64,000 bases of DNA from an uncultured Pelagibacteraceae bacterium. Its GTDB lineage: Bacteria > Pseudomonadota > Alphaproteobacteria > Pelagibacterales > Pelagibacteraceae. The translations under genes were made by a program, and so were the position numbers. Positions 61,298 through 64,000 of the stretch are shown in pieces. A model generated the notes under the pieces. The model was not told where the DNA came from. It saw only the letters and a list, made by a program, of their open reading frames with translations, and ran no database searches. Numbering within the stretch: position 1 is the first letter of the stretch; every line of letters begins with the position of its first letter. The DNA lies in the NCBI GenBank assembly GCA_902521075.1, contig CABYQM010000002.1, forward strand, positions 1-64,000. The letters are read 5' to 3'.

Positions 61298-62079
61298 ATT
61301 AGACTTGGTATTATTTTTCTTAAATCCATGGAAAGCTTGGGATTAATTTTTGAATAAATTACACCCTTCCCTAATTTTTTTAATGCTAATATTTTTCCGT
61401 CTGGTGAAATAATTGCTGTATGACCAAATGTTTCTCTTTTAGGGGTATTTTTACCAGTTTGAGCTGGTGCAAAAATATAACAGAAATTTTCAATCGCTCT
61501 TGCTCTTAAAAGAGTTAACCAATGTTTTTGTCCCGTAAACTTTGTGAAAGCTGATGGAACTGCTATAAAACTTAAATTTTTTTTTGATAAATTCCTATAA
61601 AGTTCAGGAAATCTCAGATCAAAACAGATTGTAAAACCTATTTTGCCCCAAGGTAAATTAGCCGTGACCAATTTATTTCCTGCTTTAAAAGTTTTACTTT
61701 CTTTATGTTGCTCTTTATTTGGAATTTTAACATCAAACATATTAATTTTGTCGTAATATTTGACAATTTTTCCATTCGGTCCAACCAGTATCGATCTATT
61801 TCTGAGCTTATTTTTAACCTTAACACAAATTGATCCAAGTAAAATCCATTTCTTATATTTTTTTGAAACTTCTTTAATTTCTTTTAATATTGGATCTTTA
61901 TTCATTTCAAATGAATATCTAAAAAGTATTTCTCTACTACTGGACATCAAGGAAGAGGTTTCGGGTGTAATAATCAAATCAGATTTGTTTTTTATAGCTT
62001 GATTTACGTATTTAATAATATCTTTAAAATTATTTTGATAATTTTCTCCACTAGATAATTGTATGCAAGCTATTTTCAT
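61294..62079 (-). CDS. Carbon-nitrogen hydrolase (nitrilase superfamily)
   Basis: It has 261 residues. The Glu-Lys-Cys triad is complete: Glu40 in IITPETSS, Lys111 in YYDKINMF and Cys152 in TICFDLRFPELYR. Closest type is Nit1/Nit2 (omega-amidase or deaminated-glutathione amidase). Its ATG overlaps the stop of the ABC permease gene (ATGA), so it is the last gene of the amino-acid transporter operon and may act on an imported amide. That link is inference. Confidence 0.9.
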   Translation of the reverse strand: MKIACIQLSSGENYQNNFKDIIKYVNQAIKNKSDLIITPETSSLMSSSREILFRYSFEMNKDPILKEIKEVSKKYKKWILLGSICVKVKNKLRNRSILVGPNGKIVKYYDKINMFDVKIPNKEQHKESKTFKAGNKLVTANLPWGKIGFTICFDLRFPELYRNLSKKNLSFIAVPSAFTKFTGQKHWLTLLRARAIENFCYIFAPAQTGKNTPKRETFGHTAIISPDGKILALKKLGKGVIYSKINPKLSMDLRKIIPSLI

Positions 62080-62753
62080 GTTTGAAATCCATATTTTTTT
62101 TCTAAATATTTAATAACATTATGAATTATAAAAGTCATAAACAAGTAAATACCTCCTGCCACAATAAATACCTCGACAGGCTTAAATGTTGTTGAAATTA
62201 TATATTTAGCAACACCAGTTAAGTCCATAAGTGTGACTGTGCTTGCCAAGGATGTACCTTTAAGCATTAAAATAATTTCATTACCATAAGCCGGTAAAGA
62301 TTGTTTTATTGCAATAGGAATTTGTATTTTTGTAAAAATAATTTTAGAAGGTATCCCTAGGCTTCTGCCAGCTTCTAAATATCCTGGCTTTATAGTTTGA
62401 AATGCTGATCTCAATATTTCTGATGTATAAGCCCCAGTATTTAATGAAAATGCTATTATCGCGCACCAATATGGTTCTTTTAAAACTACCCACAAAAATG
62501 TTGTTCTTAAGTATTCAATTTGACCTAATCCAAAATATATTATGAAGATTTGTACCAAAAGAGGTGTTCCTCTAAAAATATATGAGTATCCGTAAGCAAA
62601 TTTATTAATCAACTTATTATTATTCATTCTCAGGATTGCAAAACCTAATCCAATAAAAAGACCAAGAATTAGAGATACAGATAATAGTTTAAGAGTAATC
62701 AAAGTTGCGTTTAACAACTTAGGAAAACTACTAATCATTAATTCAATATCCAT
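62076..62753 (-). CDS. Polar amino acid ABC transporter permease (HisM type)
   Basis: It has 225 residues and about five membrane segments. The cytoplasmic EAA loop that contacts the ATPase reads EAGRSLGIPSKIIFTKIQIP (about residues 136-155). FRGTPLLVQIFIIYFGLG (about 60-77) is the family hallmark. It pairs with the permease just upstream, whose stop overlaps its start by one base. Confidence 0.93.
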   Translation of the reverse strand: MDIELMISSFPKLLNATLITLKLLSVSLILGLFIGLGFAILRMNNNKLINKFAYGYSYIFRGTPLLVQIFIIYFGLGQIEYLRTTFLWVVLKEPYWCAIIAFSLNTGAYTSEILRSAFQTIKPGYLEAGRSLGIPSKIIFTKIQIPIAIKQSLPAYGNEIILMLKGTSLASTVTLMDLTGVAKYIISTTFKPVEVFIVAGGIYLFMTFIIHNVIKYLEKKYGFQT

Positions 62754-63445
62754 TAATAACCTTTGCTATATTTTGTTTCTAATCTATTTAATAATTGCAT
62801 ACTTAAAAATGTAAGCATTAAGTATAGAACTGCTGCAAATGAGTAAAAAAATAATGGATCTCTAGTTGAGCCAGCTGCTATATAGGATTGTCTCATTATT
62901 TCAACTAAACCCGTTACAGATATAAGAGAAGTATCTTTTAATGTAATTTGCCAAACATTACTTAAGTTTGGAATTGCTAGTCTTAGCATTTGAGGCAAAA
63001 TAATTTTAAAGAAGTAAATATATTTATTAAAACCTAAAACTTTTGCAGCTTCGAACTGACCTTTATCTATTGATTGTAGGGCTCCTCTAAATACTTCAGT
63101 TGAATATGCTCCCGATATTATCCCTATTGAAAATGAACCAGTTAGAAAAGCATTAATTTCGATGTAATCATTATAACCAAATATTGAAGCAACAAACATA
63201 ATTGCTCCACTTCCACCAAAGAAAAATAAATAAATTACAAGAAGTTCTGGTACACCTCTAATAACTGTAGTGTACGCATTACCAATAGAATTAAGAAATT
63301 TATTATTAGATAATTTTAATGGAGTAAATAAAGCAGCAAATATAAAGCCAATTATCATTGCGGTTATAGAGACTGCAATTGTCATTAAGGTTGCAAAGAA
63401 TAACTCGTCTCCCCAACCTTTATCACCAAAATATAGAAGTTCCAT
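62753..63445 (-). CDS. Polar amino acid ABC transporter permease (HisQ type)
   Basis: It has 230 residues and about five membrane segments. IRGVPELLVIYLFFFGG (about residues 63-79) and the EAA loop EAAKVLGFNKYIYFFKIILP (about 132-151) are the family marks. With the next permease it makes a heterodimeric HisQM-like channel. The ATPase subunit is not in the window. It follows the binding-protein gene by 39 nt. Confidence 0.93.
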   Translation of the reverse strand: MELLYFGDKGWGDELFFATLMTIAVSITAMIIGFIFAALFTPLKLSNNKFLNSIGNAYTTVIRGVPELLVIYLFFFGGSGAIMFVASIFGYNDYIEINAFLTGSFSIGIISGAYSTEVFRGALQSIDKGQFEAAKVLGFNKYIYFFKIILPQMLRLAIPNLSNVWQITLKDTSLISVTGLVEIMRQSYIAAGSTRDPLFFYSFAAVLYLMLTFLSMQLLNRLETKYSKGY

Positions 63446-63484
63446 AATATAGGTGGCTAATTATAGCCACCCATAAATAATTTA

Positions 63485-64000
63485 TTACATAGAAGCGTCA
63501 AAACCAAAATGTTTTATAGCAAGCTTACTGATAATGCCATCATCTCTAGCTTTATCAATTGCTGCATTAAAATCATTTAAAAGTTTAGAGTCACCTTTTC
63601 TAATACCTACGCCAACACCATTACCAAAATCTCCACCTGCAAATGTTGGTCCAGTTAATACAACTCCTTTACCAGATTTTTCTGCATAATCTGTAAAAGC
63701 AACTGCTGCAGCTAGTGCTGCATCTATTCTACCAGCAGATAAATCTAAGTTTACTTCATCTTGAGTTTTATAAGTTCTTATTTTTACATTACCCATTAAA
63801 CCAGATTCTAAGAAGTTCTGGTGAATTGTTGCTGTTTGTACTCCAATTGTTTTACCTTTAAATGCTTTTGTCAAAACATCTAGTGTTGCTTGTTCATCAG
63901 CACTTACATCAGATAAATTTATAGCTGACATTGTTTTAAGGCCTTCGTTTTTTGATCCTTTCATAACAGCTAATGATGCAACTTCATCAGCATAACCTTG
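63485..64000 (-). CDS. Amino acid ABC transporter periplasmic binding protein (3' part; 5' end off the window)
   Basis: The 172 codons present form the C-terminal half of a family 3 solute-binding protein; the frame is open to base 64000 and continues beyond it. Visible family features: GKTIGVQTATIHQNFLESGL (hinge/lobe 2 entry), YKTQDEVNLDLSAGRIDAAL (ligand-lobe helix) and the C-terminal GISKLAIKHFGFDAS-type end (here DGIISKLAIKHFGFDA). It is closest in pattern to lysine/arginine/ornithine/histidine-binding proteins; the ligand cannot be fixed from this half. The Met at 63964 is internal. Confidence 0.92.
   Translation of the reverse strand, partial: QGYADEVASLAVMKGSKNEGLKTMSAINLSDVSADEQATLDVLTKAFKGKTIGVQTATIHQNFLESGLMGNVKIRTYKTQDEVNLDLSAGRIDAALAAAVAFTDYAEKSGKGVVLTGPTFAGGDFGNGVGVGIRKGDSKLLNDFNAAIDKARDDGIISKLAIKHFGFDASM

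Overview
The window is low-GC (roughly 30% by eye), densely packed bacterial chromosome. Gene content and order point to a SAR11 alphaproteobacterium (Candidatus Pelagibacter or a close relative). The pointers are an A/T-rich, lysine/asparagine/isoleucine-rich proteome, start and stop codons that abut or overlap, TRAP and TTT solute transporters with periplasmic binding proteins, the three-part PurS/PurQ/PurL enzyme, a tuf-secE-nusG-rplKAJL-rpoB cluster with tRNAs between the genes, and a methylcitrate cluster. The species assignment is inference; no 16S gene is present. I see no prophage, IS element, CRISPR array or rRNA, and no gene-free stretch above 300 bases that is not filled by tRNAs and promoters.

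Layout. (1) 1-6.6 kb, minus strand: tRNA-Tyr, tRNA-Gly, tuf, tRNA-Trp, secE, nusG, rplK, rplA, rplJ, rplL and the first 768 codons of rpoB. (2) 6.7-8.5 kb: an rRNA 2'-O-methyltransferase, tRNA-Thr, and tRNA-Leu leading directly into NAD kinase. (3) 8.5-12 kb, minus: a five-gene run (CinA-like domain, gamma-glutamylcyclotransferase fold, AzlC, AzlD, NAD(P)/SAF-domain dehydrogenase). (4) 12-19.2 kb, plus: sfsA, map, purB, purC, purS, purQ, purL, bolA and a CGFS glutaredoxin. (5) 19.2-28.2 kb, minus: rpsD, trmJ, cimA, cysS, nadE, class II DAHP synthase, glmS and a GlmU that consists only of the acetyltransferase half. (6) 28.3-33.8 kb, plus: gph, prpD, prpB, prpC, a small lipoprotein, a leftover copy of the prpC 3' end, and an alternative oxidase. 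(7) 33.9-37.1 kb, minus: a DUF1289 protein and nrdAB behind a pair of NrdR-like boxes. (8) 37.2-46 kb: phosphomannomutase/phosphoglucomutase, then on the minus strand a TauE permease, dusA, malonyl-CoA decarboxylase and a TRAP transporter, with a class III CoA-transferase diverging from it. (9) 46-53.5 kb: rpoZ, an MFS carrier, a beta-hydroxyacid dehydrogenase, small redox and carbonic-anhydrase-like genes, a secreted HExxH protein and a glycosyltransferase. (10) 53.5-57.7 kb: tctABC plus an AbrB-family permease. (11) 57.6-61.3 kb: a GT9 glycosyltransferase, DUF6165, an Anbu proteasome-like peptidase and its circularly permuted ATP-grasp partner. (12) 61.3-64 kb, minus: amino-acid ABC transporter genes ending in a nitrilase.

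How the genes work together. Region 4 covers several steps of IMP/AMP synthesis and ends with the BolA/CGFS-Grx Fe-S pair. Region 6 removes propionyl-CoA by the methylcitrate cycle and sits beside a non-proton-pumping quinol oxidase. In region 8 the TRAP transporter, CoA-transferase and malonyl-CoA decarboxylase can be read as uptake, activation and decarboxylation of malonate or a similar small acid; this is inference from neighbourhood. The most unusual signals are the duplicated prpC tail flanking the lipoprotein gene, a GC-rich pseudoknot-capable element between two convergent genes, a hairpin between dctP and dctQ that covers the dctQ ribosome-binding site, the half-length GlmU, the reduced Anbu locus, and a tRNA-Leu ending 3 nt before the NAD kinase start codon.
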